Shown here piece by piece: positions 11,918-24,626 of a stretch of 64,000 nt of DNA. This stretch comes from Bimuria novae-zelandiae CBS 107.79 (lineage: Eukaryota; Ascomycota; Dothideomycetes; Pleosporales; Didymosphaeriaceae). The notes beneath the pieces are model-generated. The model saw nothing but the letters and a program-made list of their open reading frames with translations, was not told the origin of the DNA and made no database searches. The first letter of the stretch is position 1, and the number at the start of each line of letters is the position of its first letter. The translations under genes and the position numbers were made by a program. The DNA is taken from contig ML976678.1 of the NCBI GenBank assembly GCA_010015655.1, positions 348,430 through 412,429 on the forward strand, read 5' to 3'.

Positions 11918-12303
11918 TGTAACAGGAACAATCGCTCGTCGACACGAGAAACCTTGGCCAGTCAGGACAGGATCCGAGATCATCCGAAAACTGACACTCA
12001 TCCATATCGGACCAATTTCGGATCTATCAGACCGATGGGAAACTACGGATCCGATTCGGACCTATTTCGGATCCATCAGACCGACGGTCAACCTATAGCA
12101 GTTATGTGCTAGCTAGCCATCTGGGAAGAAGTGTATTTAGAGGAGCTTAGGGCCTTTATAGTTCAGTACCTTTTCCGTATCCTTTCGTACCAGGCCTATA
12201 GGCACTTAATTCATTCGAGGCTACATTCTTATACACGCACTCCCACATGCCTCTGCTAGGAGATACGCCAACATCGATCCTTTGAGTGACCTGCGCCGAT
12301 ACA
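11918..12303. repeat. Solo LTR with AAGTT target duplication
   Basis: A 386-bp block starts TGTAACAGG and ends CCGATACA. It is flanked by AAGTT at 11,913-11,917 and 12,304-12,308. It is GC-richer than its surroundings. Near 12,020-12,090 it carries two copies of a roughly 45-bp unit built on TCGGA(C/T)C...ATTTCGGATC(T/C)ATCAGACCGA. There is no adjacent internal region, so it is a solo LTR inserted into the second Gypsy element. Confidence 0.85.
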
Positions 12304-12929
12304 AAGTTAATAGAATACCTCTAACTTATAAATACTCTAGTACTACTCTATAATATTAAGCTAGGTAAAAGAGCCTATACTTTTCACCTACGTTAGATAC
12401 ATTTTTAACCCCTAAGTATAAAAATTTAAATTAACGTAGTAGCGAAAATCCCCTAGCTTAACCCTAGAATAATACTAAACACACCTATTAGGGACAAGAA
12501 TATTATCTAAAATACTAAATACTTCTAACGTAAAAGACTACTATAGCTAAAATAATAAGCTAAAAGCATGAAGGAATACCTTTATAAGAGTGTTAAAGTA
12601 TACCCTCCACTCTCCTAGCTATCCGAGACTATATCCCGGCGGATAATAGTTACCCTAACTAATACATTATTATAATAAGCTATACTTCTACTAGATACTA
12701 CCTAAGAGCGTTTTAAATGGGAATCTAAATAAGTTTTTATAAAAGATAATATCTTTAACCCTAATAAAATAAAATATATACTAGAAAAACTATACTATTA
12801 GAAAATTTATTTTAGTAAAAACTAAATAAAGGTCTTATAATTAAATAGTCCTATAAACTATGCTAAAGATATTAAGCAAAAAAAAAATTCCAAATATATT
12901 AATTCATAAACTCTTTACAAAGAAACTAA

Positions 12930-15900
12930 AACTCTTTTAAAAAATACCATAATAAAGCGCAGGATACGGGGTAGATCTATTTAAATAAATTTCTTATTAA
13001 AGCTATAATACTATTTATATCTAAATTTAATAGTACTATGAAACTTTCCGTCGACTATAATGGTCTAAATAAGGTTATAATTAAAAACTATTACTCTATA
13101 CCTCTTATAAGCAAGATAGTGGATAGACTGTCTAAATTAAATGTCTTTATAAAGTTAGACCCACGCGACGCCTATTATAGGCTTCGTATAAAAAAGGGTA
13201 CGAAGTAAAAAATAGCGTTTAAAACACGCTATCAACACTTTAAATACCTTATTATACTATTTAGACTTATAAACACACTAGTACCTTTCTAATTTTAAAT
13301 ATAATAAGTATTAGGCGGTCTTTTAGACTATACCTACGCAGTGTACCTTAATAATATCCTTATATAATTAAAGAATCAAAATAATCACAGCGGTTATATT
13401 AGGTAGGTACTAAATTATTTACTTTATTAAGATTTTTTTTACAAGGCTAGCAAGTGGGTATTTTCAACTAAGTTAGTTAAGTTCAGAAGGATTATTATTA
13501 CGCTAGAAGGAGTAGTTATAGACGTATTATAAGTTAAAATAATAAATAAATAGCTAGAGTCTAAATGCTATTACGACTTCTAGATTTTCTTAAATTTTAC
13601 TAATTTTTATAAGTGCTTTATTTTTGACTATAGCTCTATTATTAAGCTATTAACGGGCCTGCTAAAAACTACCTAAGACCTAAAGTCGAGCCTAGAAATC
13701 TTGCAGAAGAAGGGGAAAAAGCAAACCTAAAAAGGTTTAATAAAATAGTACCTCCCTTAGGAATAGCTAGAGATGGCTAAAAAAGCCTTTAACAAACTAA
13801 AGTAAAAGTCTTTTACTTAAAGAAGCTATTACTAATTATTACTAATACTTTAGACTTTATAATAGTAGCTATACTACTTTAATTATCAGACAGTAGTACA
13901 GCTTTAGAAAGACACTCAAAACATATTTTTTTTAAAGTAAAAATTTCGCAGGACTAAAAATTAACTAGCCTTCCTATAATAAGGAAATAAGCGTTATTAT
14001 ATCCGCGTTTAAATAGTAGTAGCATTATGCCGCCTACGCCCTAAATATAATTTATATACTTTTTAACTATAATAATTTAAAGTACTTTATAATAATAAAG
14101 TCTCTCCCCTTTAAATCAGCCTACTAGACTAAGGAGTTGGTTAATTTTAATTTTAAAATTAAATATAAGCTAGGGGTAGATAATTTAATACATACCTTAT
14201 TAAGAAAACCTAACTATAAAAAAGATTTTTTACTAGATGTTAGGTAACGCGTACTCGAAGCTATAATACTAATACTTTAATAAAAACTTTAAATATAGTT
14301 AATGTAAATAATGAAAGCTTAGAGCGCAAGGCAGCGAGAAGCTAAGCTACGTACGCTAGGTAAGGACTATCCTAGGACAGGACCTAAAGGTTTCTAATAA
14401 CTCCCTAAAAAGATATCTTTAGCATAGGATATTCATAGCATAAGTCTATTAAGTAATATATTACTATTAATTAGTAGTAAGGACTCTATCAGTTAAGATA
14501 ACTCCCTATACTCTAACTTATTTAAAGCTATATAAGAGCAACCTTATAATAGTAAATCTATGTTTTTTAATTAATAAGCTAAGGCTATAATAATTAAGGC
14601 TCTTTATATAGGGGCTGCCTCTTTATATATATAGACGTGTAGAGTAGCGTTTAAGAATACTATATTTATATTATTAGTTTTAAACATCCTCCTTAAGTAT
14701 ATTAAAGAGTCCTAATTATAAGATATAGTCTATTACACGTATTAGGCGCTAACGCGCCAAGAAGTGGGTAAAGTAATAAAGAGCTTACTAAGCTAGGTAG
14801 TTAACACTAGTAAAGTCCTTTATAAAGTAGAAAAAGTATAGATCCTTAATAATATTACCCTATAAGAAGCTACACTTACATAGAATTATAATAATTTAAT
14901 AAAATGGCACTATAGCGTTATAAAGACTATAAACGAGCTTTAATAAAAGTACTTTTAAAAACACCTTCGCGAAGGCGTAAAGAAATATATTAAATACTAT
15001 ACTACCTATTAAATAAATAAGATTTAATAATATAAGCTACTAAGGTTGCTAAAACTACTCTTACTAGCTTTTAAGCCCTAAAGGCACTTTTCCTTAGAGA
15101 TTATAATAAACTTTCTAAAGTCTATAAATAACTAGGAAAACTAATACAACGCTATACTAGTCCTTATAAAATAATTTACGAAGTATTCTTAGTATCTTCG
15201 TATAAATAAGGAGATTACTTCCTAGTAGCTAGCTAAGCTACTACTAACACAGGCATTCTTCTAAACAGGAACACCTACTACTCTAATAATAAATAGAAAT
15301 TCTATTTTTACACGCTAATTCTAGTTTAATATATACTACTATTTAAAAATTTAGAAGCACCTATCGACGGCTTTTCATCTTTAAACTAATAACTAGATAG
15401 AATATTAGAATTAGGAGATAAAGTTATATCTATAAATTTATTTAAACTATAATTAGGATAGTTCGGTTAAATTATTACTATACGCGAAATATACGTTTAA
15501 CACAAAATAACACTTTATAATGAAACTATTACCTATTAAATTAGCCTTTAGCACAAAGCGAATAGCTTTTAATAACGTACTAGATAAGCACTAGCTATAA
15601 AAACCTAACCCTTTAATATAAAATCATTATAACAGTAATAAATAGTTACTAGACCTATATTAGCAGGTTATTATAAAACTAAAATAATAGTATAATGAAT
15701 AAGAGTTCATAGCTACAAATTCGCCCCGGGCATAGGAATAATACTAGCGCTAGTATAATAAAACGCACGCCCTAGCTTATTTTATCCCTAGTAATAAGGT
15801 TTTTCTTAACTACAAGAATATAGCTTTAATACATCTATTAAAAAAGTTAAGCTATTATTACTCAAAACTCTTTTAAGTTTTCCAAAATATTAGTAAGTTT

Positions 15901-16260
15901 ACCTACTAACTTAAATTATTATAGTTAATATTACAAATATACGTTATATTTTATGTCTTATTACTAGAGCCGTGGCGTCTCTCCACTAAGTTAAAGAATT
16001 TCTAACTAGGGCCTATTAACGTTCTAAACTATAATAAATTTTTTAAGAAATACTAGTAGTCCTTAAGAGACGTAAGCTAGGCTATGAATAAGACAAGACT
16101 AAGATATCCTTATAAAGTAAGTAGGACACGCTAAAAATCTTACTCTAGTAGCTAAACTATAATAAAGAAGTTCTATCGCCGAAGGCTATAAATATCTTTA
16201 CTACTTTAATAACTAAGTTATAAAGAAAAGCCCTTCTTGATAAAGGCAAGTAGGTAATAT
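12930..16260 (+). pseudogene. Second degraded Ty3/Gypsy pol
   Basis: Reverse transcriptase is readable on the plus strand at about 13,030-13,400 (KLSVDYNGLNKVIIKNYYSI, KLDPRDAYYRLRIKKGTK, and an AVYLNNILIQ box with the Asp pair lost to Asn). A thumb/RNase H region follows to about 14,230. Integrase-like sequence lies at about 14,700-15,230. A C-terminal integrase block resembling HVSLLEPW is readable as YVLLLEPWRLSTK near 15,950-16,000. Many TAG/TAA codons break it. It is not a duplicate of the 725-7,693 element: alignment by eye is only at the protein-family level. LTRs could not be paired. Confidence 0.75.
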
Positions 16261-17759
16261 ATATATAGGTTATAATTTAATAAGTAAAATTAATAAAAAT
16301 AAAAATAGTATATTAACCTTACAAAAAGTTATTTATATAAATAGCAACCGTATATTAGACCTAGTCTATTACTTAATTAAATAATAACTATAGGCGAGCC
16401 GCGATAGTTCTAAAAAATATTAGTAGACTTCGTACCTATAGATTACTACCTAAGCTAAGATAAAATACGTTATTTGTAATCGTACTGCCTAAGTAACTTT
16501 TAATAAGACTTTCTAGTTTATTACTAGTAGGAATATGTGCGATAAAGTAGTACTACTATTTATTATAATTAACTATTTTACTAGTGTAAAAGAAGTTTTT
16601 TATAGTAGTTTTATAATTATATTATTAAGTAAACTTAACTTAATAAACCTAATATCTAATTATTAATCGCGTTAGAATACTGTTTAGATAAATATTAAAA
16701 ATAGATTAAAATAGGGGGAGAGCTTACCTTAAACTACTTTTAATTTTACTTAGTAAAGACCTAGCAGGCCTCGCGGTACGCGACCTTAGAACTATTATAT
16801 ATAGATAAGTCTACTAGTCTCTTATGCTCGCGTACATCTACCGCAAAAGCGTCGCAGAGAGACTTCGAGTGGGCGAACGCGGCGGCACAGGCTCGACAGG
16901 CAGCACTGCCAGCGTTGTTAACTAGGCTCGCCACGGGATTAGCAATACCTTACTCCTTAGCAGCTATAAGGATAGCCTAGGACTTACTATAAGCGCGCCT
17001 AAGTAGAAATAGAAATATATTAATAGCACGCTAGAAGTAAAGTTTAGGCTAGAATTAAAACGTTAGCACAGGTCCGGGAAGCCCACGCAACAGGACAAAG
17101 TACTTACCTATAAATAACCGTCCGCCTTAGCGTCTGTGCAAGGCTTACACACTAAACTAGAGGAGCTTAGCCACGCGCAGTGGACACCTCCCTATAACAT
17201 ATAGACAAAACTAAGCAGAGTTCTACCTAGCTTAGTCTAGCTCGTAGTTATAACTAAAATAAGGCAGTTCTTACACCTAGGCAAGTTAGTAAAATACTTA
17301 AGTAAATAGTAAAAACGTATTACTTTAAGTATAAGTAATAGACTTATTATAGCTTAATAAAAGCGGGCTGCGCTTTTAAGCTTAAAAGTAAAATAAATAA
17401 GTACTTAGGTAATAGCTATATAAAAATACTATTATATTTAATACGACTAAGTAGAGGTATAGTATAAAAATTAATAACATAGATTCTTAGTAAAATTAAT
17501 AAATTAAAGTATAGTAGCTATAAAATAGATTGCCTATAGAAAAAGGCTTACTTTTTATACTAATAACTTATATTTAAATATCTTAATAATTAGCTTTTAC
17601 TTAATTATGCCTACCTGTATCCCGTCCTTATACTAAACTCTTATTATTTAACTTATATAGTTATAGTAAAAATCACATTTAATACTAATAAATAAGAAAG
17701 GCGACTACTAAAGGTAAACGTTAAAAATTTACTTAAAGGATATATATTATTTTTTATAA
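16261..17759. other. AT-rich island with a GC-richer patch, unassigned
   Basis: Mostly TA-rich, stop-filled DNA. A purine run AAAATAGGGGGAGAG near 16,709-16,722 could be a polypurine tract, but no LTR starting in TG follows it. About 16,760-17,290 is a GC-richer patch with no open frame or motif I recognise. Confidence 0.4.
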
Positions 17760-19430
17760 AGTTATATAAGCGTTCTTATAAGAGTCAGCGTTTAGTAATT
17801 ACATCTAGAGTATTAACACCACGTTTCTGACGCTTTCTGCTCTGTAGAGATGGCTGAGCGGCCTTTCTCTTACCCTTTTAGGATAATTGTAGAGCTTTTT
17901 CTGCGTTGTAGGCAGACTTTTGGGCAGCGCGCTAAGCTGCCTTTTTAGCCTTTTCCTTCTCCTTCGCCTTCTTAGCTACCTCTCGCGCAGCACGCTTTTC
18001 CTGCTATATTTTTTCTTTATATAGCTTAGCTACCTTCTTTAGCTCTACTATTTTTACTTTTTAAAGCTACTACTGCTTATCCTCTTACTTCTTAATAAAT
18101 TAATAAATATTTACCTCCCTTATCTTCCTTAGTAACTAGAGGACTAATCTACTACAATACTTTTAACGCTATTAAAAATCTACAGTTTTACCTTTTTTTT
18201 TTTTTTTACTTTATTAATAGCGCCTGCCTTAGCCTATTATTATTATACTAGAGTAGCTTATTTTGCATAAAGAGGTAGTAAAGTAACTAATAAAGCTTTT
18301 ATGTATTTTTACTATCTTAATCCTTAACTATAAAGCGTATAAGCCTATTTATTTTTCTTTAGTTATAATTATTAAGCCCTAATAAAGAGCTATTACCTAA
18401 TTCTGAATTATAAGTAAACCTATTAAGGATAGGATTAAGATTAGGTAGTAATATACTTATTTCTCTAAAAAACAGCTAAACATAGTTAATTCCTTAAAAA
18501 AGGCCTTTTAAGTATTTTAAAATAAGGGGAAAAAGTTACTTTTAATAGGAAAAGCTAGGCCCTAGCTTCTTTAAAGGTATTATAATAGCTTTACTAAGTA
18601 GGCTATTAATAAAGGCTTAAATATTATAACGTTAAGTAGCTAAAGCGTATAAGTTAAATAAGGAGGTAAGATAGCAAGCAGGATCCTATTTTAATTATAA
18701 TAATTAATAAAATCTATAGTAATATAAGATCTATAGTTATTTATAATTAAATGTTAATATAATTATTAAGTCTTCTCTTTTATACAGCGATTAAACACCT
18801 GTTTAAGCTAGGCAAGCCTAATATTATTATTTATCTAGTTAAAAAGTAATAAGGTAATAAAGACTTTATAATATCCTGCCTTAATATCCTCTACCTAGCT
18901 TAATTAGATGCCCTTATTAGTAGCCTTATAAATAAGGCTTAGTAGTAGAGCTAATCTATTAGCGTAGATACATGCTAAGAGCGTAATCCACACGTAATTA
19001 CTATCTTAAAGTAATACCCTAGCCTCCTTCTTCTTTTATATTTGTTTGCTAAATATCCTCTTTAATTTACTAATAATACTAATTAGGCAGCCTTTCTTAT
19101 TTATATTATAAATATAATAAGGATCTATGTAATATTAATCTATTTTACTTTACAAAAGGTTAAAAAAGTGTTAATATTTATCTACTAAATTAGCGTTGTA
19201 GTAATTACTATCTATGCTAACTGTCTATCGCGAGATAAGATAAATGCTGTATTAGTTAATAAAATAGGTAACCTAGCTCTCGCTAACTTGCTCTTTTGCT
19301 ATTATAAAGGTAAAGTTCCGTATTATCTCTCTAGTAGGAGGTATATGTCTCTTTATAAGTCCTTTAATATATTATATAAGCTCCTCCTCTTGCTATAGGG
19401 TGAGTTTCTGCTACTTAATATTCTTGACCT
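17760..19430 (-). pseudogene. Degraded Fot1/Pogo-type DDE transposase
   Basis: On the minus strand the N-terminal part, about 19,420-19,270, reads QKLTL*QEEELI then GLIKRHIPPTREIIRNF, the Tc5/CENP-B-type helix-turn-helix of Fot1/Pogo transposases. The middle of the DDE domain shows IINNYRSYIT near 18,730, where the family has DNHGSH, and LPPYLTYTLQLLNVIIFKPL, where the family has LPPHSTH..QPLD. The C-terminus at about 18,060-17,780 is Lys/Ala-rich as usual. Stops fall at Trp and Gln positions and the first Asp of the DNHGSH box has become Asn, so it is dead. I could not locate matching terminal inverted repeats. Confidence 0.8.
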
Positions 19431-19439
19431 GTCAAGGGC

Positions 19440-20393
19440 GCGTTACTCCCCGATGCCTTCAGCCCAACGTAGATCGCTTAAGTCCATGCCTGGTAGCAAC
19501 TTCTATATATGAAAAATCTTCTCCTAGTTCTTGTGATTCGATTTTATCGATTGCAGCCTAATACGGGTCTATATTGGTGGAGTTATCGCGTGCTGAAGTT
19601 AGGGTGTTTTGGTGTTACGCGGGCATTACGCGAATCCGGGCATTACGCGCACGGACACGGTACCGTACGAGCTCTGCCGCCGTAAAGTACGTACAGTACT
19701 CGCTCACAAACGTAACGTAACCGTAGCGGCCCTACTCAGGCCGTATTACTTACTGTTGGAAGCGGTGGCCTCATTTCTCCCAATTCCACCCATTCCACGC
19801 AGTTCACTCCCCGCCACAACACAGCCATCAACAGCAGAGCAGACTGACATTACCACGCAAGTTACACCTCACTGCCGCAACCAAAATCCAAACCCAGCAC
19901 GATGTCCAAAACGCTCTTATCCGTTCCAAGCCAAAGCTTGATGCACCTGACCGCACATCTGATTCCCGTCCATAGGCAGACCTAAAGTGCCTCCAGGGCT
20001 CGGACTCGAAGACGCTCACCAAGCGGGTACTAAACCCCAATACCTTCTCACCTTCCACTGCCTTCACCCATGTATACCCAGACTAGTAAATCTCCACCGC
20101 CCTGTCCTTTTTACCATAGCTATGCAAAGACCACTTCAGCTTATGTTCTTTGCGTATGCACACGACGTAGTTCCCTCACTGCGTCAACACTCCTGGAAGG
20201 AAATCCAGGTGTAGTTCTTCTTACTGAATGCAAAGATCGCAGCGCAAACCGCCACGCCGCAATCCCCGTGCCAATTATCGTGCGTTTCCCTCGTACTGGC
20301 ATCCGCAATAAAGAGGGATATCTATGCGTATCTCAGGCATTGGAGGACTAGAGATTCCAGTATACTCCGCTTCGACCCAGATGTGCCGCACAT
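19440..20393. other. Transition zone with no supported gene
   Basis: Base composition changes from AT-rich to about balanced near 19,600. The sequence GGGCATTACGCG occurs twice at about 19,622-19,650. Open frames here are short (up to 110 codons) and show no domain. Positions 20,142-20,226 hold one copy of an 85-nt sequence repeated at 58,351-58,435. Positions 20,377-20,397 are a perfect palindrome that abuts the hAT left end. Confidence 0.5.
20142..20226 (+). repeat. 85-nt dispersed sequence, copy A
   Basis: This stretch aligns without gaps to the reverse complement of 58,351-58,435, with 72 of 85 identical bases counted by eye. It contains a conserved core GCGTCAACACTCCTGG and a possible CCTGG...CCAGG stem. 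Both copies are open in the same frame over this length, but neither belongs to a recognisable gene. Confidence 0.75.
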
Positions 20394-23380
20394 CTGGCAA
20401 CAAGCAAGTCGACTTAATAACTTGACTTAATTGACTTAATTGTAGCAAGTTAATCAAGTTAATTAGGGAGGCAAAAGTTATTAAGTTAATTAAGCAAATT
20501 ATACCTGTTTAATTAACTTAATTAGCAGACTTAATAGGCTATAATATAGGGGTAACTATAGGTTATAGGCGTTGGGGGGATCCTGCGCGGGTAAATCTTA
20601 ACTTAAGGCATATTAGACTTACTAGCGTTAGAGCCTAGCGCTGCCTAATATAGTATAGCGCTAATTATCTAATATTTCTACTATCTTAACCTACCTCTTA
20701 CCCTCTACTAACGCCCTCCTCTATTAATATAGCGTCGCCTAATCGCTTAGAGGGCATAAACCGCAACCTCTCTTAAGTTTTTAGCTAGTGGCTTAAAAGC
20801 GAGGCGTTATAAACCCTCCCTAAAGATAGCGGCACCAATATGGCCACTAACGCGCCGTTAGAGCTAGACACTAATAAGAGCTCTATAGGCAACGCGCAAT
20901 TAGCTATTAATAGTAATATTAAAAATAACAATAACAATTACGACGGTATTAATTAGTAACGCTTGCTAGGTTATTATAAGCCGTCTCTCGCCCTAAAGCG
21001 CAGTTAAAAGAGCTAGGTTTGGCAATATAGGTATTACCTTTAGCACTATAAACAACACCGCCTGTATTAGCTTTATTATTATTACTACCTTTATAAGTAA
21101 CTAGATAGGTTTTACTAAGCTAATTAATTAATAATATTAATCGCGCGCTATCTCGCAGAGCGTAAAGCTAGGCACTACGTTAATAAAGGTAGCTAAAAGT
21201 CTACCTCTTACACGATAATAATAACGTTATCCTTTTAATTATCCCTACTCGCCTATATCTACTATAAAGGTCTTATAGTATTTTAAGGCGTTACTAACTT
21301 TATCGCGTTAAGCTTCTTGCGCACGAGTTTCCTATAATTAGTGCTTAATTAGGTAGTAATAGATAACTAGGCGCTTTTAGTGATTGAGGGCGTAGCTTTT
21401 CGCCACATGTTACGATAGGCTAACCCGTTAGCTAAGGCAAAGATATAGAGATCTTATAACACCTTGCGAGCCCATATAATTGCGGAGTACGAGTTTTATA
21501 TACCCGCTGTTATTAATTATCTATAAGACGCGCAATTAACTATCTACATCTCCTTTAATAATTAGATATTAACAGGTAGTAAATAGGCGCTAACGGGTAT
21601 CTACGTCTACTATCTTAATAGCGACGGTAATCCTCGCGATTACGTATTAGACCTGCCATTGCTAATAGGCCAATATACAGGCGCTAATATTGCCGCTATT
21701 ATTAACGCCACGCTTAAAAGCTTTAAGATATCCGCCTATAGCTTAGGTTACTTTATCTTTAATAATACTACTAATAATAACGCTATAATTAACGCCCTAG
21801 CTATTAAATATAACTTTAACGCTTACTATTAGCGTCTACGTTGCGCCTGCTATATAATTAACCTTATAGCCTAATAAATTATTTTTAGCAAAGATCGCGA
21901 CGCCTTTAATAACGTAAATAAGTATCTTAACAACGAAACAGCGTTTCTCGAGGAGTGGCGGTAGGCTAGCCTATTAGGCGTACTTATTAATATCGTTACC
22001 TCTATTTACACCCCTTAAGCTCGCTAGCTTCTTAAATAGTATTAGGTAACCTATAACGCCTAATTAGGTAGTAATAATAAGCTAAAGACGTTAGAGATTA
22101 TTAAGCTAGTAAAAATAAAATAAAACTTTTATTATAACTATTTTACGCGCGCGCTCGAGCTCCGCGCACCCCTTAATAATTATATTAATTATAAGCTTAT
22201 TAAGTATTATTACTACGGCACCTAATAACGTAATAATATACCTAATATTAAGCAACGTTAGTTTATTAAAGAAGATAGCCTTACTACTAAAGACTAGGTA
22301 ATAATTATAGAGTACTAAAGGATCCTACAACTGTTTAAAGAAGCCACTATTTATATAGAGGGCAGGGGCGTGGCTGGCACGTTAGGTGCGATATAGGAGG
22401 TCCTCCTTACACTCTTATAGCTTGCCACTACCCTTGACAAGATGCTCTTTTAATATAATAACGTTAACTTTAACAACGTTAATGCCCCAGAAGACCACAT
22501 AAAAGCCACCTATAATATAGCTTACACGAAGATCCTTAAGTACCTACGTAAGCTAAAGGACGCCTTAGCATATTACGTAGCTTACCGTCTCCACCCACAC
22601 ACAAAAGGCCTCATGGATAAGATATAGGCTGTACCGCTTAATTACGACAAGGATCTCTATAAGGGGTGTCACACCTACAAAGGCTAGCTAGATAATTACC
22701 ACGTTAGCTTTTAACGCTTATAGTCAGAGTTCAAAGATACCGTATCTCCTATTAGTACGCCAGAGCCTCCACCGAAGAAGGCACGTACTAGGCCATCTAG
22801 TAGCCGGTTAGACTTTGTAAGAGCCACCCTATAAGGTAACAACGCCCGCCCAGTCCTCCGCCGTGATAAGTTCGAGCGGTAGATAATTAAACTACCTATG
22901 CTAAAGGACTCCCTATTTACGCGCAACCCGCTACTTTATTAAATAAGTAAGACTAATAAGTATCCTGTCTTATTACGCTTTGCTCTTAATATCCTTAGTA
23001 TTCCTATCGCCGCTACTAATTATAAGAGGACCTTCTCGGAGTTAGGTAATTTATTAGAGACAAGACGATTGTGCATAAAGGTGGATCTTCTATCTACGCT
23101 ATAATTACTACGCAGCTAAAAGTGCCTTAGCTTAAAGCCTATAATAATAGTAAATAATTAACGTACTAACGCTATTACCCCTAATAAGCTAAAGACTATC
23201 TACGAGATCTATAGCGGTTAATTACCCTTAATTAGCTTAGCAAAGTTATTAATTAAGTTAATTAAGTTAATAAATCGAGCCTAATTTACGCCATTAAGTC
23301 AATCAAGTCAAGCAAAAGCCACCATATCGGTCAATTAATTAAGCAATTCACCTCAACTTGATTGACTTGCTTGTTGCCAG
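20394..23380 (+). mobile_element. hAT-superfamily DNA transposon with TIRs
   Basis: The ends are perfect 17-bp inverted repeats, CTGGCAACAAGCAAGTC at 20,394 and its complement ending at 23,380. Subterminal regions (20,410-20,530 and 23,245-23,360) are packed with TTAATTAAGTTAATT-like repeats, as expected for transposase-binding sites. The interior encodes a degraded hAT transposase on the plus strand. I could not identify a clean 8-bp target duplication. The element is about 3.0 kb, a normal length for the superfamily. Confidence 0.8.
20840..23160 (+). pseudogene. RIP-degraded hAT transposase
   Basis: An ATG at 20,840 starts a frame with Asn-rich sequence followed by a BED-finger-like region (KPSLAPKRSQKS then Trp/Tyr-rich sequence in which expected Cys reads as Tyr). 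The middle reads SFNNQILTGSKQALTGIYVY and LDLPLLIGQYTGANIA, consistent with the RNase H-like core. The C-terminal dimerisation block reads IPIAATNYKRTFSELGNLLE with TRRLC following, close to the hAT pattern SIPA.S...ER.FS..G. Nearly all stops are TAG/TAA at Trp or Gln positions. Stretches such as 22,340-22,900 are nearly intact, so degradation is uneven. Confidence 0.8.
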
Positions 23381-24626
23381 CTCTGGATGTGCGCAACGCA
23401 AGCCCGATGCCCAAGCGTCCATCAACCTATGTATCTCCAACGTTCATGCACACGCAAGAAACCACACGCGCTCAAAAACCTCACTAGGCTCGTGCGATTG
23501 GCCACCTACTCAGAAGAGCTTGAAGCCATACGCCTAGCAACAAAACGACGGAGACGCGCCTTGTGAAGCCAGTCTAGATAAGTAATATGTTTATATATAT
23601 TCAATGTCAAAGTAAATACCTAGCGTTGAGCACCAATTCTAAACGTAGCGTCCCAATATGCACACCGCACCATGCCCTTGATGTACCGCCAATGCAAAAA
23701 ATAAACGCTCAAAGTGTGCTTCGCTCGCTAAACCGACTCGAAAAGTTTCGTAAATATGCATCGAACCAAGTAAAACTGTGCAAGTACGACCGTCCCATGC
23801 AATGCAATGCAATGCAATGCGCTCCACCCCAGCAAAACCTGAAACAAACGGAGAAAAAATTGAATGTGCGGAAAAAAAACGAATCGTCGATCAGCGCTTG
23901 ACCAACAAAGTGGAGAACGACTCCGGTGAAAATCTATGCGCGCCAGATACACCGACTCCTCCGGTACCTCCCCTTTTCTTCATAGCCTGCTAAGGCATGT
24001 TAGGTAGTGTATTTTCTCATCTGTGCGCTCCTTCTCCTTCCACGATCGCGTGGAGAGCAATCGTATGCACTTTCCCTCTCTAGCCATGGCCACCTTCTAG
24101 AAGGGTGCGAAGATCGGACGTGCCGACGCGCGGTTCCGGGCGATTGGACGCAGTTCCCGCAGGCGGGTTTGACTCGATGGAAATACGTGAAGGCTTGTGG
24201 GGAAGTGGCCGACGCCAGACCGGGGCTTCCCAAGACGCTTGTGGGCGTGTACATAAGCGATGCAGGACCAGCTCGGAGTTGCTATGTTCATTGCAGAGGC
24301 GTCCTGGAAGTCAGAATTCGCATGGCTGGTCTTTGCTGCGATGAAGATTGTCGTGGCCACGGTGTCCGAGAACGATCAGGTGACCTTCTTGGAACCCGGT
24401 GAATTTTCGCGTGTGCGGCCTAGTCCGGAACGAGACCAAGTATCCCGAGGAAATGGCGGTCGCATGATCGCCTTCAGGGTCGGCGCCAAGTGACGTTGAC
24501 GGTGCCCACACGCCCACCCGACCCGTGCTGGGATGCATCGTGACGTTCTGACCGCGCCAGTCGCCAACGGCCTCGCTTCGGCGGATCAATCTGCACGCAT
24601 GCCCAACTCTTGCGCTGCTCCGGTCC
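23381..24626. other. Intergenic, microsatellite, no supported gene
   Basis: This stretch lies between the hAT element and the 3' end of the minus-strand gene at 24,627. Positions 23,797-23,820 are an (ATGCA)n microsatellite of about five units. Overlapping open frames in several phases at 23.6-24.6 kb have no domain and look like chance frames in GC-richer DNA. Confidence 0.5.

Noticed and set aside
16709..16722. Polypurine tract of the second Gypsy element
   Set aside because: The purine run is suggestive but no LTR start or repeat of an upstream LTR follows it.
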